From Prauserella marina (lineage in GTDB: Bacteria > Actinomycetota > Actinomycetes > Mycobacteriales > Pseudonocardiaceae): a DNA stretch of 64,000 nt. The position numbers were made by a program, and so were the translations under genes. This document shows positions 23,608 to 32,147 of the stretch, one piece after another. The notes under the pieces were generated by a model that saw only the letters and a program-made list of their open reading frames with translations, was not told the DNA's origin and made no database searches. Within the stretch, counting starts at the first letter, position 1. Every line of letters begins with the position of its first letter. The DNA is taken from assembly GCF_002240355.1 (NCBI RefSeq), contig NZ_CP016353.1:6549001-6613000 (forward strand), in the 5' to 3' direction.

Positions 23608-24756
23608 ATGGAGAACGTGACCGCCACATTGTCGACACCCGCGTTGAAGATCGGCCCCTACGAGGTCGATCCGCCGGTCGTGCTCGCGCCGATGGCAGGC
23701 ATCACCAACGTCGCGTTCCGCAGGCTCTGCCAGGAGTACGGCGCCGGCATCTACGTCTGCGAGATGATCACCGCTCGCGCGGTCGTCGAACGCCACCCGG
23801 GCACCATGCACATGATGACCTTCGGTGCCGACGAGAAGCCGAGGTCGATGCAGCTCTACGGGGTCGACCCGAAGACGATGCGCGAAGCGGTCAAGATCAT
23901 CGTCGGCGAGGGCCTCGCCGACCACATCGACCAGAACTACGGCTGTCCCGTCGCGAAGGTCACCCGCAAGGGCGGCGGCGCCGCGCTGCCGTACAAGCGC
24001 ACCCTGTTCGGCAACATCGTGCGAGCGTCCGTCGAGGCTGCCGAACCCTCGGGGGTGCCGGTGACCGTGAAGTTCCGGGTCGGCATCGACGACGAGCACC
24101 ACACCTACCTCGACGCGGGCCGCATCGCCGAAGCGGAGGGCGCCGCCGCCGTCTCACTGCACGCGCGGACCGCGGCCCAGCGGTACTCGGGCCAGGCCGA
24201 CTGGTCGCGGATCGCGATGCTCAAAGAGGCCGTCACCAGCATTCCCGTGCTCGGCAACGGCGACATCTTCTCCGCGGCCGACGCGTTGAGGATGGTCTCG
24301 GAAACCGGCTGCGATGGTGTCGTCGTCGGCAGGGGCTGCCTCGGCAGGCCGTGGTTGTTCGGCGAGTTGGAGGCCGCCTTCCAGGGAAGGCCCGCCCCGA
24401 AGGAGCCCAACCTCGGGGAAGTCGCGGCCGTCCTGCGCAGGCACGCCGAACTACTCGTCGACCATGACGGGCCCGGCAAGGCCATGCGCGACCTGCGCAA
24501 ACACATGGCCTGGTACTTCATGGGCTTTCCGGTCGGCTCCGAGCTGCGGCGCGGCTTCGCCATGGTGTCGTCGATGGCCGAGCTCGACGATCTGATCGCC
24601 CAGCTCGACAAGGACGAACCGTTTCCAACCGACGCGCTCGGTCCCCGAGGGCGCCAGGGTTCGCCTGGCAAAGTCACGCTGCCCCACGGGTGGCTCGACG
24701 ACCCCAACGACCCGTGTGTCCCGGAGGGCGCCGACGTCATGCACTCCGGCGGGTAG
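23608..24756 (+). CDS. dusB: tRNA-dihydrouridine synthase (DusB type)
   Basis: A 382-residue FMN enzyme taken from ATG 23608; a GTG at 23617 is possible and the upstream open frame crosses the repeat array. The TIM barrel opens PVVLAPMAGITNVAFRRLCQ. The catalytic Cys lies in QNYGCPVAKVTRKGGGAAL, where it protonates uridine C5. VPVLGNGDIFSAADAL and GVVVGRGCLGRPWLF hold the FMN phosphate site. The C-terminal helical domain binds tRNA. It reduces a D-loop uridine using NADPH and acts in the cytosol. The 3' end overlaps the convergent sigma-factor gene by 20 bp. Confidence 0.94.
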   Translation: MENVTATLSTPALKIGPYEVDPPVVLAPMAGITNVAFRRLCQEYGAGIYVCEMITARAVVERHPGTMHMMTFGADEKPRSMQLYGVDPKTMREAVKIIVGEGLADHIDQNYGCPVAKVTRKGGGAALPYKRTLFGNIVRASVEAAEPSGVPVTVKFRVGIDDEHHTYLDAGRIAEAEGAAAVSLHARTAAQRYSGQADWSRIAMLKEAVTSIPVLGNGDIFSAADALRMVSETGCDGVVVGRGCLGRPWLFGELEAAFQGRPAPKEPNLGEVAAVLRRHAELLVDHDGPGKAMRDLRKHMAWYFMGFPVGSELRRGFAMVSSMAELDDLIAQLDKDEPFPTDALGPRGRQGSPGKVTLPHGWLDDPNDPCVPEGADVMHSGG

Positions 24757-25690
24757 CCAGACTGGTCGGCAACCCGAAGAGCCGGAACAGCCTGCTCGCT
24801 TCGAGGTAGCTCGTCGTGGCGCCGATCCGGCCACCGTCCGGTTCGAGCAGCAGCAACGCGAACGGCTTTCCATCGCGGTACTGCCCGAAGGCGGGCAAAC
24901 CGTTCGCCGAGGTCGGCACCAATCGGTCACCTTCACACGGCGAGTCAGGGGTGAGCAGCACCGTGCGAACGTCCGCCTTGCCGCGCAGCCACCACGCGAA
25001 CGGCGGCATCGACATGACCACGTCGTCGGCCAGCAACGCCGTCATGGTTTCGACGTCGTGTCGCTCGAATGCCTTGACGTAGCGGTCGAGCAGCACCTGG
25101 TCGTCCGCATCGAGCGAACCGGCCCGGAAACCGCGAGGCTCGGCATCACGGTGTTCGGCGAGCGTCGCCCTCGCGCGTTGGAGCGCGCTGTTCACGGAGG
25201 CGACGCTGGTCTTGAGCAGCGCGGCCACCTCGGCAGCCCGCCAATGCAGCACCTCGCGGAGCACGAGCACGGCCCTTTGCCTTGCGGGAAGGAGCTGGAG
25301 CGCCGCGATGAAGGCCAGCCGGACCGACTCGCGCTGGACGACCAGCTCGGCGGGGTCACCAGCCAGTACGCGGTCCGTCGGGACGGGGTGCACCCAGTAC
25401 TGCTCCGGAAGCGGAGCGCCGAGTGGATCACCCGGCCGTGCGCTCGCGGCAAGCTCCATGGCGCCAGCCCTCCGCTGGGCACCGCGCAGCAGGTCGAAAC
25501 AGACATTGGTCGCGATCGCGTACAGCCACGTCCGCGCCGAACCCTTGTCTGGATCGAATCGGTCGTAGGCGCGCCAGGCGCGCATTAGTGTCTCCTGTAC
25601 CGCATCCTCGGCCTCGAACCCCGAGCCGAGCATGCGATAGCAAAAGGCGGTGAGCTCCACGCGATGTCGCTCGAACAGGGATTCCGACAT
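24737..25690 (-). CDS. ECF sigma factor, SigG-like, with C-terminal SnoaL-like domain
   Basis: A 317-residue protein from ATG 25690. Region 2 (AFCYRMLGSGFEAEDAVQET, about 16-35) and region 4 (about 120-180, LQLLPARQRAVLVLREVL and TSVASVNSALQRARATL) are intact. The last 120 residues (LDRYVKAFERHDVETMTALL and onwards) form a SnoaL/NTF2-like fold, as in Mycobacterium tuberculosis SigG, ECF41 and related groups. In that class the C-terminal domain replaces a separate anti-sigma factor and may sense a ligand. No anti-sigma gene adjoins; instead an HxlR-SCP2 regulator is divergent, with a palindrome between them. Confidence 0.92.
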   Translation of the reverse strand: MSESLFERHRVELTAFCYRMLGSGFEAEDAVQETLMRAWRAYDRFDPDKGSARTWLYAIATNVCFDLLRGAQRRAGAMELAASARPGDPLGAPLPEQYWVHPVPTDRVLAGDPAELVVQRESVRLAFIAALQLLPARQRAVLVLREVLHWRAAEVAALLKTSVASVNSALQRARATLAEHRDAEPRGFRAGSLDADDQVLLDRYVKAFERHDVETMTALLADDVVMSMPPFAWWLRGKADVRTVLLTPDSPCEGDRLVPTSANGLPAFGQYRDGKPFALLLLEPDGGRIGATTSYLEASRLFRLFGLPTSLATRRSA

Positions 25691-25703
25691 CAGCACACCT
25701 CCA

Positions 25704-25718
25704 CTTGTTAATTACAAG
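25704..25718. promoter_or_regulatory. Operator between sigma factor and HxlR-SCP2 genes
   Basis: CTTGTTAATTACAAG has perfect 5-bp arms around a TAATT centre in otherwise GC-rich DNA. It lies 14 bp from the sigma-factor start and 40 bp from the regulator start, so one bound dimer could control both divergent genes. Confidence 0.65.
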
Positions 25719-25757
25719 CAAGGTACAACAACAGCAGGATGAACTAGAATTCAGACA

Positions 25758-26399
25758 ATGGCGAAGCGAAACTACGGGCAGTTCTGCGGACTCGCACACG
25801 CCGCCGACCTGGTCGGCGAGCGCTGGGCGCTGCTCATCATCCGAGACCTGCTGGTCAGCGCCAAACGGTTCACCGACCTGCGCAGAGGTCTCCCTCGCAT
25901 CCCTACGAACGTCCTCTCCGCCCGCCTCAAGCAACTCGAAGCCGACGGCGTGATCGAGCGAAGGGTCCTGCCCCGCCCAGAAGGCTCCGTCGTCTACAGC
26001 CTCACCGACTACGGCCACGACCTCGAACCGATCGTGCACGCGCTCGGCAGATGGGGCGCGAGGTCGATGGGCGAACCGAAACCCGACGACATCGTGACTC
26101 CCGATTCGCTCGTCATCGCCATGCGATCGACGTTCCAGCCCGACGTCGCCGCCGCACTGACGGCGAGCTGGGAACTTCGAGCCGGACCTGCCGTCATCCA
26201 CGTCAAGATCGACGAAGGAAAGCTGACCACGGACGTCGGCGAACTCCCCGACGCCGATCTGACCATCGAGACGGGGCCGGCGATCAAGGCGCTCATGGCG
26301 GGCGAACTCACCGCGGAGCAGGCCATCGAGGCTGGTCATGTGCGACTGGAAGGCAATCCCGCATTGCTCACGACGTTCGCCGAGGTCTTCCGGATCTGA
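25758..26399 (+). CDS. HxlR-family regulator with C-terminal SCP2-like domain
   Basis: A 213-residue protein. The N-terminal winged helix starts YGQFCGLAHAADLVGERWAL, with the HxlR Cys near residue 9, and continues LPRIPTNVLSARLKQLEADG and the wing RPEGSVVYSLTDYG. The C-terminal part (about 115-213; DLTIETGPAIKALMAGELTA and HVRLEGNPALLTTFAEVF) is an SCP2 sterol-carrier-like fold that probably binds a hydrophobic ligand. It is a ligand-sensing repressor or activator, divergent from the SigG-like gene, which itself carries a ligand-pocket domain. Confidence 0.9.
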   Translation: MAKRNYGQFCGLAHAADLVGERWALLIIRDLLVSAKRFTDLRRGLPRIPTNVLSARLKQLEADGVIERRVLPRPEGSVVYSLTDYGHDLEPIVHALGRWGARSMGEPKPDDIVTPDSLVIAMRSTFQPDVAAALTASWELRAGPAVIHVKIDEGKLTTDVGELPDADLTIETGPAIKALMAGELTAEQAIEAGHVRLEGNPALLTTFAEVFRI

Positions 26400-26529
26400 C
26401 CACCGGCCGCCCAAGGTCTCGTAGTCCACTTGAGCGATATTCATATTTCTGTCGCCGCCCGCCCTTCAGGACGACCTCCGGTGAGACGACAACCAAGCAT
26501 CGGGGGCAGTACGCGACGGAGGCTGCATC

Positions 26530-27330
26530 GTGGCGGCAGGCAACGGCCCGAGAAGGGCAGGCACACATCCTTCCCGCACGCTGCCCACCACACACGAAGC
26601 GCTCGCCGAGTCCTACGCCGCGCGAGGTGAATGGCGGCGCGCGTACGAACACCTGCGTACCGCGATGGATCTGAGCCGGTCGAGCACGCCTCAGGCGCGC
26701 GCGCCCGAGCAGTACCGCAGGGAAGTCGAGCAGCTTCGCAGAGAACACGCGCAAGCCAGGCACGAGAGCCTGACCGACTCGCTCACCGCCGCATACAACC
26801 GCCGATATCTCGACCGCAGACTCGACACACTCGCCTCGCCCGCCGTGGCATTACTCGACCTCGATCTCTTCAAACACGTCAACGACCGATTCGGGCATCT
26901 CGTCGGCGACCAAGTGCTGCAACGGGTCGTACTCCTTTTGCGGCAGTGCCTTCCATCCGATGCCTTTTGCGCGCGCTACGGGGGCGAGGAATTCGTACTC
27001 GTTCTGCCGCGCGGCGGCCGCAGGGAAGTCATCGCAATCACGGAACGTGCACGAATTCGGGTCGCCGAGCACCCGTGGTCGGGACTGAGGGCCGGTCTCG
27101 CGGTCACCATCAGCGCCGGAGTGGTTCCCGAGCCCAAACCACCTGGTGGTCCCCATGATCAACTCTTGGAAGCCGACTCGCTGCTCTACGAGGCCAAGCG
27201 AGCGGGCCGGAATCTCGTCGCGTTCCGCGAACACGGCCACGTTCGCGTCATCCGCACGGTCGGCGCAGCTCAGTGGGGCGATGCCGACGCGAAAACCGTG
27301 CGTACTCATGCCACTCAGCCATGCCCGTGA
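26530..27330 (+). CDS. Cytosolic GGDEF diguanylate cyclase
   Basis: A 266-residue protein from GTG 26530. The N-terminus (about 20-80) looks like one TPR-type helix pair (EALAESYAARGEWRRAYEHL) leading into a coiled-coil linker (REVEQLRREHAQARHESLTD). The GGDEF domain has the metal-binding VALLDLDLFKHVNDRFGHLV and the active-site GGEEF at 151-155, so cyclase activity is expected (two GTP to c-di-GMP). No RxxD inhibitory site precedes GGEEF. No membrane or sensor domain is visible, and no EAL domain. The c-di-GMP made may be read by RsiG, encoded 16 kb downstream. Confidence 0.9.
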   Translation: MAAGNGPRRAGTHPSRTLPTTHEALAESYAARGEWRRAYEHLRTAMDLSRSSTPQARAPEQYRREVEQLRREHAQARHESLTDSLTAAYNRRYLDRRLDTLASPAVALLDLDLFKHVNDRFGHLVGDQVLQRVVLLLRQCLPSDAFCARYGGEEFVLVLPRGGRREVIAITERARIRVAEHPWSGLRAGLAVTISAGVVPEPKPPGGPHDQLLEADSLLYEAKRAGRNLVAFREHGHVRVIRTVGAAQWGDADAKTVRTHATQPCP

Positions 27331-27518
27331 GTTAACCGGGCAAGGTCCCTCCACCGTGGCCCTAATGGCCCTGCGGAACAACTCTGCGTAAAAAAGTCAC
27401 GGCTTGGTGTCGTCACGAACGGCGGATATCCGTACGATAACGAACGCTTGCCAACGGACGATCAAAGCAAGGGAGTTCCGGGCTCCGCCTGGAAACCGTG
27501 AGTGCGAAAGGAGAGTGC

Positions 27519-29987
27519 GTGTCCGACGACAACAGCACTCAGCGCACTCCAGACACTCACGACAGCGACAGCACCACGTCACAGGCGGACGAGTGGCGGG
27601 CTCGCGCACAGCTCAACCGCAAGGCGGCAGAGCGAAAGCGCAGGCGCTCACTCGACGACTCGGGCGGCATCAGCGTCTCGGAGGTCGTCGCAAAGCACAC
27701 CGGCCGTCGCCCTCAATTCGAAACCGGGCAACAGCCACTGCCGAACCCGCCTGCCGCCCGGCATCACGAACCACCTGCGGCCGAGGAGCCCCCGCAGCGG
27801 CCTCCCGCCCCGCCGCGCAGACCCGCGCCCCCAAGGCGCGAAGAACCACCACCTCAACCCCCGCCTCCAGCGCAACCCCCGCAGGCCCAGCCACCTCCCC
27901 GGAATCAGCGTCGAGAACCCATGGGGTCAGGCCCGTTCCCCCGACCAGCGCCGACACCCCCCACGACGCAAGCCCCTCGAAGGCAACCCCCGCCCCCGCC
28001 CCACCCCGACCCCCGGCAAGAGCGTCCCCATTTCGAAGCTCCGAAGCCGGAGCCGCGCACGGAACAGCCGCGACAACAGCAACGGCCTCGCAGGCCGGAA
28101 TCCCGGCCCGAGATGGCGCGGCCTGAGCCGAGGCAGCAGCCGCCTCGCCAACTCCCCGTGCGGGAGAACAACGCACTTCGGCAGGAGCAAGGCAGGCAAC
28201 AGCAGCGCGGCGAGCCGCGGCGGCCCGAACCTCCGCGCGTGGCGCCCATTCCCGATGCGCCGCGCCCCGAAGCAGCACGCCCCGAACCGCAACGGCCCGA
28301 ACCTCCGCGCCCTGAACAGGCACGCCCCGAAGCGCAGCACCCCGAGCCACGCAAGGAAGCACCGAGGCAGGACCTCGTCTCGCCCGACCAGCCGACCCGC
28401 AACGTGGCCGCGGTGCTCGAAGGCGACCTCGACTCGCCGCCTCCCGCACAGGCGAACCCGCCGCAACCGGCCCAGCGACCGCCCGCGCCACCCCGGCCGA
28501 GGCGGCCCTTGCAGCCACCACCTGAACGGTCACTCGAAGACCGGTTGACGATGACCGACCAGATGGAGCCGGTCGACGACGCCACGAAGTACCGCCGCAA
28601 GATCGACGATTCACTCGCCAGATTCGGTGCGGCCCACGACGAACTCGAAGCAGAGGAACGCTCGCGGCGGGAACGCAAGGACAAGCTCGTCGCCAGGCTC
28701 GAACAGACGAGAACGAAGCTGCACAGGGCCGTCACGGTCGCCACGACGGCGGTCAGCAGCAAGGTCAACGCCGAAGGCCATGCCGTGTCCGACGACCAGC
28801 GGGACGGCGACCAGCGGGACGGCGACGAGAAAACGGACGAAACAGACGACGACGCCAAGGCCGCCCCGCAGACGCGCCTCCAGGAAAAAAAGGAGCGCCG
28901 CAACCAGCGCGCGATGCTCGCAGGCCGGATCACCGCGATCGCCGTGGCCGTGCTGGTGTTCATCGCGACCGGCATCGCGTGGGGAGCGAAGACCTGGTTC
29001 AACTCCCAGTTCAACGAGATCGCCGCGCTCGACGAGAACTCGAAGGACATCCGCAACGCGGCGGGACAGATCGGGGACGCGAACTTCCTGATCGTCGGCT
29101 CCGACACGAGGGAAGGCGCCGAACTCGAAGACCACGTCGGCGATTCGGGCGGCATTCCCGGTGCCCGCTCGGACACGGTGATGATCGCGCACGTGCCGAA
29201 GGACAGGCAGCGGGCCGTCGTCGTTTCGTTCCCTCGCGACCTGGAGATCTCGCGCCCCGACTGCGAGCGGTGGAACCCGGAGACCGGCGAATACGCCGAG
29301 GTCGTCCCCGGCGCGGACACGGTGAAACTCAACTCCGCGTTCACCGTCGGCGGTCCCCGCTGTGTCACCAAGGTCATCCAGCAGATCTCCGGCATGAAGA
29401 TCAACCACTTCGTCGGCATCGACTTCCAGGGCTTCAAGGGCATGGTCGACGCCGTCGGCGGGGTCGTCATGAACATCGAAGAGCCGATGCGCGACCAGGA
29501 ACTGGGGCTGATCGTCGCCGAGACCGGCGAGGTGCGGCTGCGCGGCGAGCAGGCACTCAACTTCGTCAGGGCCCGCAAGGTCTTCGGTGACCCGACCTTC
29601 TCCGACTACGGCCGAATGCAGCGGCAGCAGGAGTTCATGGCCTCGCTGCTGAAGGCGACGCTTTCCAAGGACGTACTGCTCGACGTCGGCAAGCTGACCG
29701 GTTTCGTCACCGCGTTCGCCGAGTCGACCTTCGGCGAGAACATCGGCATCGATCAGCTGCTGACGCTCGCCCAGTCCATGCAGGGGCTCAGCGCGGGAGC
29801 GGTGCAGTTCATGACGGTGCCGACGGTCGGGGAAGCCAACGACAACGGCAACGAGGAACTACTCGAAGCGGACACGAAGGCCCTCTTCCACGCGCTGATC
29901 GAGAACACACCGCTGCCAGGCGATGAAGAGGAAGCGCCTCAGCAGGCGGGCGGGGCAGGCGACGACCAGCAGGCGGCGCCCGCGTAG
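27519..29987 (+). CDS. LytR-CpsA-Psr (LCP) family cell-wall ligase with long Pro-rich cytosolic region
   Basis: An 822-residue protein from GTG 27519 (AAAGGAG upstream); GTG 27498 is less likely. About 460 cytosolic residues come first, rich in Pro, Arg, Gln and Glu with many RPEP-type repeats, ending in a charged helical stretch (RLQEKKERRNQR). One transmembrane helix follows (about 467-490). The extracytoplasmic LCP domain has NFLIVGSDTREG, ARSDTVMIAH, SFPRDLEI and INHFVGIDFQGFKGMVDAVG, with the Arg and Asp residues that bind the polyprenyl pyrophosphate. LCP enzymes attach arabinogalactan or teichoic polymers to peptidoglycan. The extremely long Pro-rich tail is unusual and may scaffold other proteins. 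Confidence 0.92.
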   Translation: MSDDNSTQRTPDTHDSDSTTSQADEWRARAQLNRKAAERKRRRSLDDSGGISVSEVVAKHTGRRPQFETGQQPLPNPPAARHHEPPAAEEPPQRPPAPPRRPAPPRREEPPPQPPPPAQPPQAQPPPRNQRREPMGSGPFPRPAPTPPTTQAPRRQPPPPPHPDPRQERPHFEAPKPEPRTEQPRQQQRPRRPESRPEMARPEPRQQPPRQLPVRENNALRQEQGRQQQRGEPRRPEPPRVAPIPDAPRPEAARPEPQRPEPPRPEQARPEAQHPEPRKEAPRQDLVSPDQPTRNVAAVLEGDLDSPPPAQANPPQPAQRPPAPPRPRRPLQPPPERSLEDRLTMTDQMEPVDDATKYRRKIDDSLARFGAAHDELEAEERSRRERKDKLVARLEQTRTKLHRAVTVATTAVSSKVNAEGHAVSDDQRDGDQRDGDEKTDETDDDAKAAPQTRLQEKKERRNQRAMLAGRITAIAVAVLVFIATGIAWGAKTWFNSQFNEIAALDENSKDIRNAAGQIGDANFLIVGSDTREGAELEDHVGDSGGIPGARSDTVMIAHVPKDRQRAVVVSFPRDLEISRPDCERWNPETGEYAEVVPGADTVKLNSAFTVGGPRCVTKVIQQISGMKINHFVGIDFQGFKGMVDAVGGVVMNIEEPMRDQELGLIVAETGEVRLRGEQALNFVRARKVFGDPTFSDYGRMQRQQEFMASLLKATLSKDVLLDVGKLTGFVTAFAESTFGENIGIDQLLTLAQSMQGLSAGAVQFMTVPTVGEANDNGNEELLEADTKALFHALIENTPLPGDEEEAPQQAGGAGDDQQAAPA

Positions 29988-30003
29988 CGCAGTTGTCAGC
30001 TCC

Positions 30004-30025
30004 GGTTCACCTGCGGTTCACTTCG
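30004..30025 (+). promoter_or_regulatory. PHO box upstream of phoU
   Basis: GGTTCACCTGC followed by GGTTCACTTCG is a direct repeat of 11 bp, the form bound by PhoP in streptomycetes (GTTCACC repeats). It lies about 42 bp before the phoU start and overlaps the position expected for a -35 region. Confidence 0.8.
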
Positions 30026-30066
30026 CGATGCGACAGGCGTCGGGAGGCCGACGTAAGGTGGCCGGT

Positions 30067-30732
30067 ATGCGCGAGGCTTACCACGTTGAACTAGACAACC
30101 TTGCCGAGAACCTGGCGAGGATGTCCAGCCAGGTCGCCGATGCCATGGAGCGGGCGACACGGGCTCTGCTGGATTCGGATCTCGGATTGGCCGAACAGGT
30201 CATCAGCGATGACGTGGCAGTGGACAACGCACGAGCCGACTGCGAGGAGCAGGCTTACGCACTGCTCGCACTCCAGGCACCGGTCGCGACGGACCTGAGG
30301 GTCGTCGTCGCGGCACTCCACGCCGCGGAAAGCCTTGAGCGGATGGGAGATCTGGCGCTGCACGTCGCGAAGGCGGCCCGCCGGAGGCACCCTGACCCCG
30401 TTCTTCCGGAACCGGTCAGGCCCTACTTCGCCAAGATGGGCGAGGTCGACGTCCGGCTCGCCCGCAGGGCCGAAGACGTGATCAGGTCGAAGGACATCGA
30501 GGTCGCGAGGTCCATCGAGACCGACGACGACGAGGTGGACGACATCCACCGGCACCTGTTCACCGTGATCATGGACAAGGACTGGCCGCACGGTGTCGCG
30601 GCAGCCGTCGACGTGACCTTGCTCGGCCGGTTCTACGAGCGGTACGCCGACCACGCCGTCTCGGTGGCCAGACGGATTGTTTTCGTTGTCACAGGGCAGA
30701 TGCCCGGCTCAAGCGGTGGCAGCGAACTGTAG
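30067..30732 (+). CDS. phoU: Phosphate transport regulator PhoU
   Basis: A 221-residue protein from ATG 30067; the frame is open further up but lacks coding character. It has two three-helix PhoU bundles. The metal-binding signatures are present as SLERMGDLALHVAKAARRRH in the first and RFYERYADHAVSVARRIVF in the second, matching the E(K)xxDHAxNI pattern. PhoU binds the Pst transporter and the PhoR sensor and damps the phosphate response when phosphate is sufficient. Here phoU precedes pstSCAB on the same strand with separate PHO boxes, so it probably has its own PhoP-controlled promoter. Confidence 0.95.
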   Translation: MREAYHVELDNLAENLARMSSQVADAMERATRALLDSDLGLAEQVISDDVAVDNARADCEEQAYALLALQAPVATDLRVVVAALHAAESLERMGDLALHVAKAARRRHPDPVLPEPVRPYFAKMGEVDVRLARRAEDVIRSKDIEVARSIETDDDEVDDIHRHLFTVIMDKDWPHGVAAAVDVTLLGRFYERYADHAVSVARRIVFVVTGQMPGSSGGSEL

Positions 30733-30849
30733 TCCGGACCTCCATCCGCACTGATCGGCCACCTTCCGTATGACCACCGTCGCCCCACGGGCCAACACAC
30801 CGTCACGACTCCGTTACGTCGCTGTGACGTCGGCCCTTTGTCAGGTGTC

Positions 30850-30871
30850 GTTCATGCTTCGTTCATCCGCA
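30850..30871 (+). promoter_or_regulatory. PHO box upstream of pstS
   Basis: GTTCATGCTTC is directly followed by GTTCATCCGCA: two 11-bp units sharing GTTCAT. They lie about 100 bp before the pstS start, a normal distance for a PhoP site in an actinobacterial pstS promoter. Confidence 0.75.
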
Positions 30872-30969
30872 CTGCCCTGCGGTGTCACGTAGCGCCCATA
30901 GCGTCCAGAAACGTGAGCATTCCTCAGCGGCGGCTGCTGCCGACCGCGGAAATCCGGAAGAGGTTAATT

Positions 30970-32064
30970 GTGAAGCGTACCACCCTGGGCCGCGTAATCG
31001 CCCTCCCGGCGGCAGCCGCGCTCACCTTCGGCCTTGCGGCCTGCGGCTCGGCCAACGAGCAAGGTGGACAGGGCGACGGCAGCGGTCTCGCGGGAACGAT
31101 CTCGGGTGCGGGCGCGAGTTCGCAGGACGCCGCACAGCAGGCATGGCAGGCGGGCTTCGTCAAGGAGAATCTCGACGCCACCGTGAACTACGACCCCATC
31201 GGCTCCGGTGGCGGTCGTGAGCAGTTCATCAACGGCGGTTCCGACTTCGGCGGTACGGACGCCTACCTCGACGACGAGGAGCTGGCAGCCGCACAGGAGC
31301 GCTGCGGCCAGCTTGTCGAGGTTCCCGCCTACGTCTCGCCGATCGCGGTCGTGTTCAACCTCGACGGCGTCGACAGCCTCAACCTCAAGCCCGGCACGAT
31401 CGCCAAGATCTTCAACCAGCAGATCACGAACTGGAACGACCCGGCCATCGCGGCCGACAACCCCGATGCCGAGCTTCCCGACACCGCGATCACCCCGGTG
31501 AACCGCTCCGACGAGTCGGGCACCACCGAGAACTTCGTCGAGTACCTGACGTCGGCCGCTGAGCAGGACTGGCCGCACGAGGTCAGCGGCGACTGGCCGG
31601 TGAGCGGTGGCGAGGCCGCGCAGGGCACCTCTGGTGTGAGGCAGGCGGTTTCCGGCGGCAACGGCACCATCGGCTACATCGATGCGAGCCAGGCAGGCGA
31701 GCTGAGCACGGTCAAGGTCGGCGTCGGCGACCAGTTCGTCGAGTACTCGCCCGAGGCGGCGGCCAAGGTGCTTGAGGTCTCCGAGCGGCACGAGGGCCGC
31801 GGCGAGTACAGCTTCGCCTACGACCTCGCGAGGGACACCACCGCCGACGGCACCTACCCGATCGTGCTCGTCTCCTACGCCATCGCGTGCTCGCAGTACG
31901 ACGACGCCGCCAAGGCAGACCTTGTCAAGGCGTACTTCAACTACATCATCAGTGCAGAAGGGCAGACGAGCGCCGCCGACGCCGCCGGTTCCGCCCCCAT
32001 CTCGGACGCGTTGCGCCAGCAGATCCAGCCTGCGGTCGACGCGATCTCCGGGCCGAAGAGCTGA
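30970..32064 (+). CDS. pstS: Phosphate-binding lipoprotein PstS
   Basis: A 364-residue protein from GTG 30970, chosen because it opens directly with a lipoprotein signal (lipobox LAAC, Cys25). Phosphate-binding loops are visible: GAGASSQ near the N-terminus, GGSDFGGTDAYL, and NRSDESGTTENF. The C-terminal segment YPIVLVSYAIACSQYDDAAK matches PstS proteins. It captures inorganic phosphate outside the membrane for PstCA. First gene of pstSCAB. Confidence 0.96.
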   Translation: MKRTTLGRVIALPAAAALTFGLAACGSANEQGGQGDGSGLAGTISGAGASSQDAAQQAWQAGFVKENLDATVNYDPIGSGGGREQFINGGSDFGGTDAYLDDEELAAAQERCGQLVEVPAYVSPIAVVFNLDGVDSLNLKPGTIAKIFNQQITNWNDPAIAADNPDAELPDTAITPVNRSDESGTTENFVEYLTSAAEQDWPHEVSGDWPVSGGEAAQGTSGVRQAVSGGNGTIGYIDASQAGELSTVKVGVGDQFVEYSPEAAAKVLEVSERHEGRGEYSFAYDLARDTTADGTYPIVLVSYAIACSQYDDAAKADLVKAYFNYIISAEGQTSAADAAGSAPISDALRQQIQPAVDAISGPKS

Positions 32065-32147
32065 GCTGACATCAGCCTGGCTCCACCCAGTCCGGGTGGT
32101 CACCGCGAGGTGGCCACCCGGACATCCGCGTGAAGGAAGGATCGACA

